Positions 6,755 to 13,214 of a stretch of 13,214 nt of DNA are shown piece by piece. How positions within the stretch are numbered: position 1 is the stretch's first letter; each line of letters begins with the position of its first letter. The notes below the pieces were generated by a model. The model was given only the letters and a program-made list of their open reading frames with translations. It searched no databases and was not told where the DNA came from. The stretch comes from Firmicutes bacterium CAG:882. GTDB taxonomy: Bacteria > Bacillota > Clostridia > Lachnospirales > Lachnospiraceae. The position numbers and the translations under genes are program-made. Location: assembly GCA_000435595.1 (NCBI GenBank), contig FR895399.1, positions 1 through 13,214 of the forward strand, read 5' to 3'.

Positions 6755-6770
6755 GTAATTGTGGTAAAAT
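6742..6770 (+). promoter_or_regulatory. Possible promoter of the EAL gene
   Basis: TAAAAT (6765-6770) preceded by TG one nt upstream (TGGTAAAAT) is a good extended -10. TTGCCT (6742-6747), inside the terminator, sits 17 nt upstream as a weak -35. A second TATAAT at 6816-6821 lacks a recognisable -35. The 114-nt stretch from 6770 to the gene was checked for a c-di-GMP (GEMM) riboswitch core and none was seen. Confidence 0.35.
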
Positions 6771-6883
6771 CATTATGATATCAGGGGAAAAAGGTCAAAA
6801 AACCGTTCGTGCCTGTATAATTAGATTTTTAGGTTTGGTATAAGTATGAAGAATAAGTATGGTGTGATGGAGGTGCCGAAAGC

Positions 6884-9178
6884 ATGATGAGAATGGTTTT
6901 TGCTGTTATTTATATACTTTTGGTTGCACTTCTTGCTGCTACCTGCGTGGAGGCAGGAAAAAAGAAGAGCAGATTATCGCTGCCTGTGCTCAAGGTTACC
7001 ATGGTGGGAGCTGTTGCTACATTTTTTTATGCATTATTTCTAATGGTGCCGATAGCAAAGATACATTTGGCTGTATTTTTAACAGGCATGCATTATATAG
7101 CGGTTGACTGGATGCTTTATTACATGACAGACTATGTGATGGTGTATACAGATTCGAAGCTTATAACAAGTTCGCCAAGATATATTATAAGGGGACTATT
7201 GGTTCTGGATTCACTCAGCATTCTGATAAACAATTTTGCATGTCATGTATTTGCAATGGATGTTGTGTTCAGTGAAGGTACGGGCGAGTTCTATCTTGCA
7301 TCGCAGATTAAGCCGTTCATGGCCTTTCATTTTTTGCTGTGCTACGGAATGCTGCTTCTGATATTTATAGCGCTTATATATAAGCTTGTCATTTCACCGC
7401 GGATGTACAGAAAAAAGTATGGTGTGGTGATTATATTTCTGGCGGTTGGGGTAATAATCAATGCAGTCTGCCTTGTTGTGAGACAGCAGGTGGATTTTTC
7501 AGTATTTTTATACAGTATTTTAGGACCGCTGCTCTGCTATTTTACACTGTATCAGACGCCGAGGCAGCTTGTGACACAGACACATTCGTATGTGGTTGAA
7601 GATATAAGTGATGCGATTTTCTGTTTTGACATGGACGGAAGATGTGTGTATATCAATAAGGCGGCAAAGAACATTCTTCCTCAGGGAAATGAACAGGCTA
7701 ACATGAATATGCTTGAAAGGCGCTATTATGAATGGCGCAAGTCATATACCGGAGACAGGGACAGTGCACGTTGGGAGGAGAATATTAAGATAGCCGGAGA
7801 CATGAGGGCGTTTGCGTATGAGTATCGCAATATGCATGATGACAGAGGAATGGGTATCGGCTGCTTCTTCAAGATAGAAGACAAGACGGAGGATGTAAAG
7901 CGTTTCAAGGAGGAGCGGTATCGGGCGACACATGATTGTATGACGGGACTGTACAACAGAGAAGGCTTTTTTGAGGCGGCAAAAGAGTTTGTCATAAATC
8001 ATGCTGATGCGCAGATGTATATTATTGCTTCCAATATTAAGGACTTCAAGCTGGTCAACGAGCTGTTCGGAACCGATAAGGGTGATGAGGTGCTTAAAAA
8101 TCTGGCCGGAATTCTGGACAAGTCAGGCCACGGAGAGTGTGTTACAGGAAGAATTGCCGGTGATAAATTTGTAAAAGCTATGCTTAAAGAAGATTTTGAC
8201 GAGCAGCTCATTGTTGATAAGATGGAAGCGTTGTGTTCACTCACGGAGGACGGAAACTATAAGATGCATGCGTATATCGGCGTGTGTGAGGTGGGTGATG
8301 TGAATGAGCCTATTCAGACGATGTACGATAAAGCCAATATGGCAATTGACCGTATCAAGGGAGATTATCAGCAGGTTGTGAGCTTTTATGATGACAGTGA
8401 CATGAAGCGGCTTATGATGGAGAAGAATGTTGTAGCAGAGTTTGACAGAGCCATAGAAAATAAGGAGTTTATTCTTTATCTGCAGCCACAGGTCGACCAT
8501 ACGGGTAAGGCACTCGGCGCTGAGGCACTTGTCAGATGGCAGCATCCGCAGAGAGGCCTTCTCTATCCGAATTCATTTATAGGTATACTTGAGCGTGCCG
8601 GACTCATATACAAGCTGGATAACTATATATGGGAGATTTCTGCACAACGTCTTAAGATGTGGAAGAATGCAGGGCTTGAACAGTATCACATTTCAGTGAA
8701 TATATCGGCGAAAGATTTCTATTATCTTGATTTGTATGAAGTGTTCACAGGTCTTGTGAAGAAGTATGATATAAATCCGGCAAGACTCAACCTCGAAATC
8801 ACCGAGACGGTTATCATGTCGGATGTAAAGATGCACATGGAGGTTATCAGCAAGCTTCAGGAGTTTGGATTTCACATAGAAATTGATGACTTTGGAAGCG
8901 GATATTCGTCGCTCAACACGCTCAAGGATATCAAGGCGGATGTACTCAAGATAGATATGCTATTCCTCAGGGATACTGAGAATCAGTCGAGAAGCAAGGC
9001 GATTCTCAGCTCCGTAATATCAATGGCAAAGACACTCAATATGCCTGTCATAACAGAGGGAGTTGAGACTAAGAATCAGGTGGATTTCCTTTCAGTTATG
9101 GGTTGTGAGATGTTCCAGGGGTACTATTTTTCCAAGCCTGTTCCTGTAAATGAGTTTGAGCAGAAGTATTTTAAATAG
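6884..9178 (+). CDS. Membrane c-di-GMP phosphodiesterase: 7TM-PAS-degenerate GGDEF-EAL, 764 aa
   Basis: This sensory protein is predicted to hydrolyse cyclic di-GMP to pGpG at the membrane. Residues 1-222 hold about seven hydrophobic helices, resembling the 7TM N-terminus of some histidine kinases. A PAS-like domain follows (about 232-335; ISDAIFCFDMDGRCVYINKA). The GGDEF domain (about 345-500) has the catalytic signature changed to AGDKF (425-429). Its metal-binding region reads NIKDFK (394-399) where DIDxFK is usual, so it should not make c-di-GMP. The EAL domain (about 515-764) keeps its key residues: E547 in EALVRW, N606, E638, D668 and D669 in IDDFGSGYSSL, K689, E725 in TEGVET, and Q745. 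GGAGGTG (6869-6875) sits 8 nt before ATG 6884. It is a single-gene unit between two terminators. The signal sensed is unknown. Confidence 0.93.
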   Translation: MMRMVFAVIYILLVALLAATCVEAGKKKSRLSLPVLKVTMVGAVATFFYALFLMVPIAKIHLAVFLTGMHYIAVDWMLYYMTDYVMVYTDSKLITSSPRYIIRGLLVLDSLSILINNFACHVFAMDVVFSEGTGEFYLASQIKPFMAFHFLLCYGMLLLIFIALIYKLVISPRMYRKKYGVVIIFLAVGVIINAVCLVVRQQVDFSVFLYSILGPLLCYFTLYQTPRQLVTQTHSYVVEDISDAIFCFDMDGRCVYINKAAKNILPQGNEQANMNMLERRYYEWRKSYTGDRDSARWEENIKIAGDMRAFAYEYRNMHDDRGMGIGCFFKIEDKTEDVKRFKEERYRATHDCMTGLYNREGFFEAAKEFVINHADAQMYIIASNIKDFKLVNELFGTDKGDEVLKNLAGILDKSGHGECVTGRIAGDKFVKAMLKEDFDEQLIVDKMEALCSLTEDGNYKMHAYIGVCEVGDVNEPIQTMYDKANMAIDRIKGDYQQVVSFYDDSDMKRLMMEKNVVAEFDRAIENKEFILYLQPQVDHTGKALGAEALVRWQHPQRGLLYPNSFIGILERAGLIYKLDNYIWEISAQRLKMWKNAGLEQYHISVNISAKDFYYLDLYEVFTGLVKKYDINPARLNLEITETVIMSDVKMHMEVISKLQEFGFHIEIDDFGSGYSSLNTLKDIKADVLKIDMLFLRDTENQSRSKAILSSVISMAKTLNMPVITEGVETKNQVDFLSVMGCEMFQGYYFSKPVPVNEFEQKYFK

Positions 9179-9224
9179 ACATAAATATTGGTTCTTATAA
9201 GATAATAGTGCAGCTTATATGGCT

Positions 9225-9275
9225 AAAAGAGATACCGAGTCACGGATTGTATTCTGTGGCTTGGTATCTCTTTTT
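9225..9275 (+). terminator. Rho-independent terminator after the EAL gene
   Basis: AAAAGAGATACCGAGTCAC (9225-9243) pairs with GTGGCTTGGTATCTCTTTT (9256-9274) in a 19-bp stem with two G-U wobbles, around a 12-nt loop. A run of T closes it (9271-9275). A-rich sequence on the left could let it work on the opposite strand too. Confidence 0.92.
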
Positions 9276-9290
9276 GTCTTAATTTATTTC

Positions 9291-9318
9291 TTGACAAAAA
9301 TGATTCTGCTGATATAAT
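9291..9318 (+). promoter_or_regulatory. Consensus sigma-A promoter of the znu operon
   Basis: TTGACA (9291-9296) and TATAAT (9313-9318) are both perfect hexamers, spaced 16 nt. Transcription should start near 9325, giving a leader of about 75 nt that holds two palindromes. Such a strong promoter before a zinc importer implies that a repressor keeps it off when zinc is plentiful. Confidence 0.82.
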
Positions 9319-9336
9319 AAAAAGGCAAATGTGAAA

Positions 9337-9360
9337 TTGGTTTTCAAATTCGAAAAACAA
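9337..9360. promoter_or_regulatory. Inverted repeat in the znu leader
   Basis: TTGGTTTTC (9337-9345) and GAAAAACAA (9352-9360) match at eight of nine positions as an inverted repeat around AAATTC. It begins about 12 nt past the predicted start site. It could be an operator, or a weak AT-rich hairpin. The binding factor is unknown. Confidence 0.35.
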
Positions 9361-9370
9361 ATTAACCTGA

Positions 9371-9385
9371 TAATCAGAATGATTA
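9371..9385. promoter_or_regulatory. Candidate Fur/Zur-family box in the znu leader
   Basis: TAATCA-GAA-TGATTA is a perfect 6-bp inverted repeat. Read as 7-1-7 (TAATCAG-A-ATGATTA) it has the geometry of Fur-family boxes, to which Zur belongs, with one mismatch between arms. It overlaps another short palindrome, CTGATAATCAG (9367-9377). It lies well downstream of the promoter, so repression would be by roadblock. Assignment to Zur is inference. Confidence 0.35.
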
Positions 9386-9401
9386 CAAAAAAGAAGGGAC
9401 A

Positions 9402-10457
9402 ATGCCGGAAATTATGAAGAGACTGCGCAATGATAAAGTATATATGTCTACCGTGTTTATATTGACCTTGGCAATCGGACTTTTCTGTGCCGGCTGCGCA
9501 AAGGGCGGTGATGTTAAGGGCGATGCGACAGATATGACGGATAAAAAGATAAAGATAGCAGCAACGCTCTTTCCACAGTATGATTTTGCAAGGCAGATAG
9601 CGGGTGAATATGCTGATGTAACTCTGCTTTTGCCGCCGGGAATGGAGAGCCATTCTTATGATTTAAGACCGGCTGACATGATAGAAATCAGAGAAAGTGA
9701 TATGTTCATATATACGGGAAAGTATATGGAGACATGGGCACAGACTATAATTGACAGCCTTGATGACAGCGTTATGGTTGTTGATGTATCTGAAGGAATC
9801 ACCCTTGAGAAAGAGGAGGATTACTTCGTGGATGAGCACGATCATGATGCGGATGATGGTGAGCACGACCATGACCACGGTGATACGGATGATGAGCACC
9901 ACGCACACTCGCATGAAGGACACTCTCATGAGTACGACCCACATATATGGACTTCACCGGTATACGCCATGCAGATGGTTGAGAACATAGCGGATGCGTT
10001 GATTGCCGAGGACGGAGAGCATGCGGCAGAGTACAGACAGAGGGCAGATGAATATATTGGGAAGCTTAAAGAGCTTGATACGGCCTTCAGACAGGTGAGC
10101 TCAGAGGCGGCACATAAGACAATATTTTTCGGCGGACGTTTTGCCATGACGTATTTTGTGAGGGAGTATGGGTTTGGCTGTGTCTCGGCATATCATGACT
10201 GTTCGGCAGAGTCGGAGCCATCGATAAGCAGTGTTATGAGGATGATCGATGAGATTAAGGAGAGCGGGGCAACAGCAGTGTTCTATGAGGAGCTTGTCGA
10301 CCCGAAGGTTGCAAGAACGATTGCCGAGGAGACGGGAGTTAAGCTGCTATTGCTTCATTCGGCTCACAATGTCAGCCGTGAGGAGTATCAAAGCGGTGTG
10401 ACATATCTTGATATAATGTGGCAGAACGTGGAAAATCTTAAGGAGGGACTTAACTGA
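9402..10457 (+). CDS. znuA: ZnuA-like zinc-binding lipoprotein with His-rich loop
   Basis: This surface lipoprotein binds zinc and delivers it to ZnuBC. Residues 15-31 form the signal core and Cys32 (CAGC) is the likely lipidation site; Cys at -3 makes the lipobox slightly unusual. Start choice is between ATG 9402 (351 aa) and ATG 9414 (MKRLRN). The AAGGGA site (9394-9399) is very close to the first and far from the second. Zinc-site motifs are MESHSYDLRP (H84) and DPHIW (H181). Between them lies a His/Asp/Glu-rich loop with 11 His in residues 146-176, the mark of zinc-specific members. Where classical ZnuA has a third His, this protein reads GGRFAMTYFVREYGF (R246 by alignment on YGF). Firmicutes homologues recalled as GDRFPFRYF share this change, so it is probably a subfamily trait. 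The tail (HSAHNVSREEYQSGVTYL) also fits that group. Its stop overlaps the znuC start by 1 nt. Confidence 0.9.
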   Translation: MPEIMKRLRNDKVYMSTVFILTLAIGLFCAGCAKGGDVKGDATDMTDKKIKIAATLFPQYDFARQIAGEYADVTLLLPPGMESHSYDLRPADMIEIRESDMFIYTGKYMETWAQTIIDSLDDSVMVVDVSEGITLEKEEDYFVDEHDHDADDGEHDHDHGDTDDEHHAHSHEGHSHEYDPHIWTSPVYAMQMVENIADALIAEDGEHAAEYRQRADEYIGKLKELDTAFRQVSSEAAHKTIFFGGRFAMTYFVREYGFGCVSAYHDCSAESEPSISSVMRMIDEIKESGATAVFYEELVDPKVARTIAEETGVKLLLLHSAHNVSREEYQSGVTYLDIMWQNVENLKEGLN

Positions 10458-11257
10458 TGGCACAGCTTAGGTGTGAGAATATAAGTGTCGGGTATGAGGA
10501 CGGGATAGTTATCTCGGATGTGAGCTTTGAGCTCAACAGAGGTGATTATGTGTGTATAGTAGGAGAGAACGGAGCAGGAAAGAGCAGCCTGTTAAAGGGA
10601 ATACTCGGGCTTGCCAAGATACAGAGCGGTAAGCTTGAATATGGCGACGGAATAGGAAGAGCAGATGTGGGTTATCTGCCACAGCAGAAGGATTATCAGA
10701 AGAATTTTCCTGCAACGGTCAGGGAAGTGGTTATGTCGGGCTTCCTTAATAAAATGGGGTTAAGACCATGCTACAATAAGGCGGAGAAGACAAAGGCGAT
10801 GGAGATACTTGCGGATTTTGGGATGGCAGACTATGTTAAAGCATCATTCGGAAGTCTTTCAGGAGGACAGAAGCAGAGAGTGCTGCTTGCCAGAGCACTA
10901 TGTGCCACGGACAAGCTTCTCCTCCTCGATGAGCCTGCGACAGGACTTGACCCGGTGGCAACAGAGGAGTTATATGAGCTTTTAAAAAGATTGAACCGTG
11001 AGAAAAAGACAACGATTCTCATGGTTTCGCATGACCTTAATAAGGCAGTGTCGGATGCCGGACTTATTCTTCATGTTAATAAGCGTTCGGGCTGCGGATA
11101 CTTCGGACCGGCGGACAAGTATCTTGAGAGTGACGCGGCAAGACATTTCCTGGGTCTTGACTATAATAAAAATACGGCAGATACAGAAGCTGCTATGGAG
11201 AAGCAGAAGGTAAACAGCCTTGACGGTAAGGTGAAGAAAGGAGAACGCTATGTTTGA
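10457..11257 (+). CDS. znuC: ZnuC-like zinc ABC transporter ATPase
   Basis: This cytoplasmic ATPase, 266 aa, drives zinc uptake through ZnuB. Its motifs are complete: Walker A GENGAGKS (36-43), Q-loop LPQQ (74-77), signature LSGGQKQR (134-141), Walker B LLLLDEP (154-160) with D-loop GLDP, and H-loop His192 (MVSHD). AGGAGGG (10441-10447) lies inside the end of znuA, and the TGATG junction couples the two genes. The last 25 residues or so form a charged tail beyond the core fold. Manganese or iron transporters of the same family look alike; zinc is inferred from the His-rich partner ZnuA. Confidence 0.92.
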   Translation: MAQLRCENISVGYEDGIVISDVSFELNRGDYVCIVGENGAGKSSLLKGILGLAKIQSGKLEYGDGIGRADVGYLPQQKDYQKNFPATVREVVMSGFLNKMGLRPCYNKAEKTKAMEILADFGMADYVKASFGSLSGGQKQRVLLARALCATDKLLLLDEPATGLDPVATEELYELLKRLNREKKTTILMVSHDLNKAVSDAGLILHVNKRSGCGYFGPADKYLESDAARHFLGLDYNKNTADTEAAMEKQKVNSLDGKVKKGERYV

Positions 11258-12068
11258 TACATTGAAGCTTTTATTTTCGTATGATTTCATTGTACGTGCC
11301 ATGATTGCGGGCGGTCTTGTGGCACTGTGCTGCGCATTGCTCGGTGTGAGCCTTGTGCTGAAGCGTTTTTCGATGATTGGTGACGGACTTTCGCATGTCG
11401 GTTTTGGTGCACTGTCGGTTGCGGCTGTGATGAATGTGGCACCTCTTGCCATAGCGGTTCCTGTTGTTATTGTTGCGGCATTTTTTATATTGAAGCTTGG
11501 CAAGGACAGCAAGGTTCAGTCGGATTCCGCTATCGCCCTTGTATCGTCGGTTGCCATTGCGATAGGTGTCACTGTTACATCCTTAAGCGGCGGGCTGAAT
11601 ACGGATGTATACAGTTATATGTTCGGAAGTATTCTCGCGATGAGCAGGACGGATGTGTATATAAGTGTGGCACTGTCGGTTGCTGTGCTTGTACTTTTTT
11701 TGGTATTCTATCACAAGATATTTGCGATAACATTTGACAGTGATTTTGCCAAGGCAACGGGAGTTAAGGCTGAATTTTACAATATGCTTATAGCAGTTTT
11801 GACGGCACTCACGATAGTTGTGGGTATGAGAATAATGGGAACGATGCTTATCTCAAGCCTTATCATATTTCCGGCACTCTCGGCGGGTGCTGTGGTTAAG
11901 GGATTTAGAAAAGTTGTTATAATATCCGGCATTGTGTCGGTCGTGTGTTTTTTTGCCGGATTGTACAGCTCATACAGTTTCAATCTGCCGGTGGGAGCGA
12001 GCATAGTGCTTGCAAATTTCGTGGTTTTTAGTATACTTATGCTTGTGGGGAAATTAAAGCGTAAGTAA
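11250..12068 (+). CDS. znuB: ZnuB-like zinc ABC transporter permease
   Basis: This membrane permease of the ABC-3 family has 272 aa and around eight to nine hydrophobic helices, spaced across the whole length. The diagnostic stretch SMIGDGLSHVGFGAL (41-55) matches the GDxLSH motif of the family, and the internal FPALSAGAVVKG region (207-218) is also typical. The gene overlaps the end of znuC by 8 nt, with AAAGGAG just upstream. It should act as a homodimer with ZnuC. Confidence 0.93.
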   Translation: MFDTLKLLFSYDFIVRAMIAGGLVALCCALLGVSLVLKRFSMIGDGLSHVGFGALSVAAVMNVAPLAIAVPVVIVAAFFILKLGKDSKVQSDSAIALVSSVAIAIGVTVTSLSGGLNTDVYSYMFGSILAMSRTDVYISVALSVAVLVLFLVFYHKIFAITFDSDFAKATGVKAEFYNMLIAVLTALTIVVGMRIMGTMLISSLIIFPALSAGAVVKGFRKVVIISGIVSVVCFFAGLYSSYSFNLPVGASIVLANFVVFSILMLVGKLKRK

Positions 12069-12079
12069 AAGGAGAGGGT

Positions 12080-13183
12080 ATGAATATTTCAGAGGCAGTA
12101 GAAAAGTATAATCCTGAAAAGTACGCGAGAGCGTGCTGCGACACCATGATGAGAAAGTTCGAAGCGGCTAAGCTTCCGCCGGAGGGCAGATTCCACTATC
12201 ATCAGGGCGTTTTCTTGAGTGGAATGTATCGGACGTATGTTTTGACGGGTGATGAGAAATACTATGATTATATCAAGGCGTGGGTTGATTCCACGGTAGA
12301 TGAAAATGGCAGTATAAAGCTTTATGACAAGGGACAGATGGACGACATAGAGCCGGGAGTGCTTCTTTTTCCGATATATGAGAGGACAGGTGATATAAGA
12401 TATAAGAGAGCACTTGACACTCTTATCGCTGACATGGAGAACTATCCTCACAATGAGGATGGCGGCTATTGGCACAAGGCATGGTGCGAGGGTGAGATGT
12501 GGCTTGATGGTCTGTATATGGGCGGACCGATTACAGCGCACTACGGTAGTGCATTCGAGAAGCCGGAATGGTTTGACATTGTGGCAGAGCAGGTTAAGCT
12601 CATGAAGAAACACACTGAGGACAAAAAGACAGGTCTTTGGAGACATGCATGGGATATCAATAAGAGAGCTGAGTGGGCTGACCCCGTAACAGGTCAGTCA
12701 CCTGAGTTCTGGGGCAGAAGTCTTGGCTGGGTACCTATGGCGATACTTGATGACCTAAGGTATATCCCGAAATATCACAGGGATTATGATGAGCTTGTGA
12801 GTATAATGAAGGAGCTTCTTATAAATATCTGCCATTATCAGTCCGATGAGGGACGCTGGTATCAGGTTGTTGACAAGGGCGGCGAGAAGGGAAACTGGCT
12901 TGAGAATTCATGCAGTTGTCTTTTTGTGGCAGCGATATGCCGTGCGGTGAAGAAGGGCTTCCTGCCTGAGAGCTATCTCGACGCTGCGGCAAAGGGCTAT
13001 GTGGCAGTCAACGACTCGCTAACATGGCGTGGTGATGACCTTATAATAGGAAATATTTGTATCGGCACGGGCGTGGGCGACTATGATTTCTACTGCGCAC
13101 GACCGACCTGTGAGAATGACCTTCACGGCAGCGGAGCTTATCTGCTCATGTGCGCGGCTGTGATGGATGTTATGGGACAATAA
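12080..13183 (+). CDS. GH105 unsaturated rhamnogalacturonyl hydrolase (YteR-like)
   Basis: This enzyme removes the unsaturated galacturonyl residue from oligosaccharides that rhamnogalacturonan lyases release from pectin. It has 367 residues, a normal length for the family, and an (alpha/alpha)6-barrel pattern is expected. Residues recalled as important in B. subtilis YteR fall at the same numbers here: D88 (QMDD), D143 in WLDGLYMGGP (catalytic acid), H189 in LWRHAWD, and W211, R213 and W217 in FWGRSLGW. No signal peptide is visible, so it works in the cytoplasm. AAAAGGAGAGGG lies between the znuB stop and ATG 12080 in a gap of only 11 nt with no terminator, so it is likely co-transcribed with the zinc importer. 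Related GH88 enzymes are a less likely alternative. Confidence 0.93.
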   Translation: MNISEAVEKYNPEKYARACCDTMMRKFEAAKLPPEGRFHYHQGVFLSGMYRTYVLTGDEKYYDYIKAWVDSTVDENGSIKLYDKGQMDDIEPGVLLFPIYERTGDIRYKRALDTLIADMENYPHNEDGGYWHKAWCEGEMWLDGLYMGGPITAHYGSAFEKPEWFDIVAEQVKLMKKHTEDKKTGLWRHAWDINKRAEWADPVTGQSPEFWGRSLGWVPMAILDDLRYIPKYHRDYDELVSIMKELLINICHYQSDEGRWYQVVDKGGEKGNWLENSCSCLFVAAICRAVKKGFLPESYLDAAAKGYVAVNDSLTWRGDDLIIGNICIGTGVGDYDFYCARPTCENDLHGSGAYLLMCAAVMDVMGQ

Positions 13184-13214
13184 ATAATAGGTAATTGCGA
13201 AACTATATAATTGA
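13184..13214. other. Short AT-rich tail of the window
   Basis: Thirty-one nt follow the GH105 stop. No hairpin, terminator or new ribosome binding site is visible before the window ends, so whether the operon continues is unknown. Confidence 0.6.

Noticed and set aside
6709..6843. 44-codon ORF after the second phnE
   Set aside because: It runs straight through the terminator hairpin and T tract, and has no ribosome binding site before its ATG.
6790..6883. Possible c-di-GMP riboswitch before the EAL gene
   Set aside because: GGTCAA at 6793 is the only resemblance; the GEMM core and the paired helices are not present.
10982..11512. 176-codon minus-strand open frame across the znuC-znuB junction
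   Set aside because: It is antisense to two confident genes and has low-complexity Ser/Ala/Thr composition typical of shadow frames.
12124..12137. GCGAGAGCGTGC in GH105, reverse complement of part of the palindrome loop at 1124-1135
   Set aside because: A 12-nt match is expected by chance in a window of this size, it lies in conserved coding sequence, and the palindrome arms are absent there.

Overview
The window reads as a chromosomal segment of a moderately AT-rich, low-GC Gram-positive anaerobe, most likely a gut or rumen Lachnospiraceae (Roseburia, Butyrivibrio or Lachnospira relatives). The grounds are strong AGGAGG-type ribosome binding sites, two lipoproteins with Thr/Ala- or Asp/His-rich linkers, the Firmicutes-style zinc-binding lipoprotein, a 7TM-PAS-GGDEF-EAL protein, and intracellular-type pectin enzymes. 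The genus call is inference. All ten large genes, and one small one, lie on the + strand.

Layout. (1) 1-1069: a promoter whose -10 lies inside the first of two TTAG-N6-CTAA palindromes, then an unrecorded 42-residue membrane ORF that overlaps a ZIP-family metal transporter by 4 nt. (2) 1087-1175: an 89-bp imperfect palindrome with arms of about 31 nt. (3) 1221-2756: a GH28 polygalacturonase with an N-terminal fibronectin-III-like domain and no signal peptide. (4) 2847-6754: a phosphonate/phosphite-type ABC importer, phnD - phnC - phnE - phnE. Two hairpins lie in the phnD leader, a hairpin separates phnD from phnC, and a strong terminator ends the unit. (5) 6884-9275: a membrane c-di-GMP protein with an intact EAL domain and a degenerate GGDEF site, closed by a strong terminator. 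(6) 9291-13183: a consensus promoter, two candidate operator palindromes, a zinc ABC importer (znuA-znuC-znuB) and, 11 nt behind znuB, a GH105 unsaturated rhamnogalacturonyl hydrolase.

How they fit together. Two metal-uptake units (ZIP and ZnuABC) carry different palindromes in their control regions, which suggests different regulators. Each sits directly beside a pectin-degrading enzyme: ZIP beside GH28, and ZnuB beside GH105. Both enzymes lack export signals, so they probably act in the cytoplasm on imported pectin oligomers. The phn importer has no C-P lyase or phosphite dehydrogenase gene nearby, so its substrate stays open. No mobile element, CRISPR array, tRNA or rRNA was seen.

I do not see a wholly new multi-gene system. 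The best candidates for something undescribed are the small ORF coupled to ZIP, the 89-bp palindrome, and the metal-responsive control regions.
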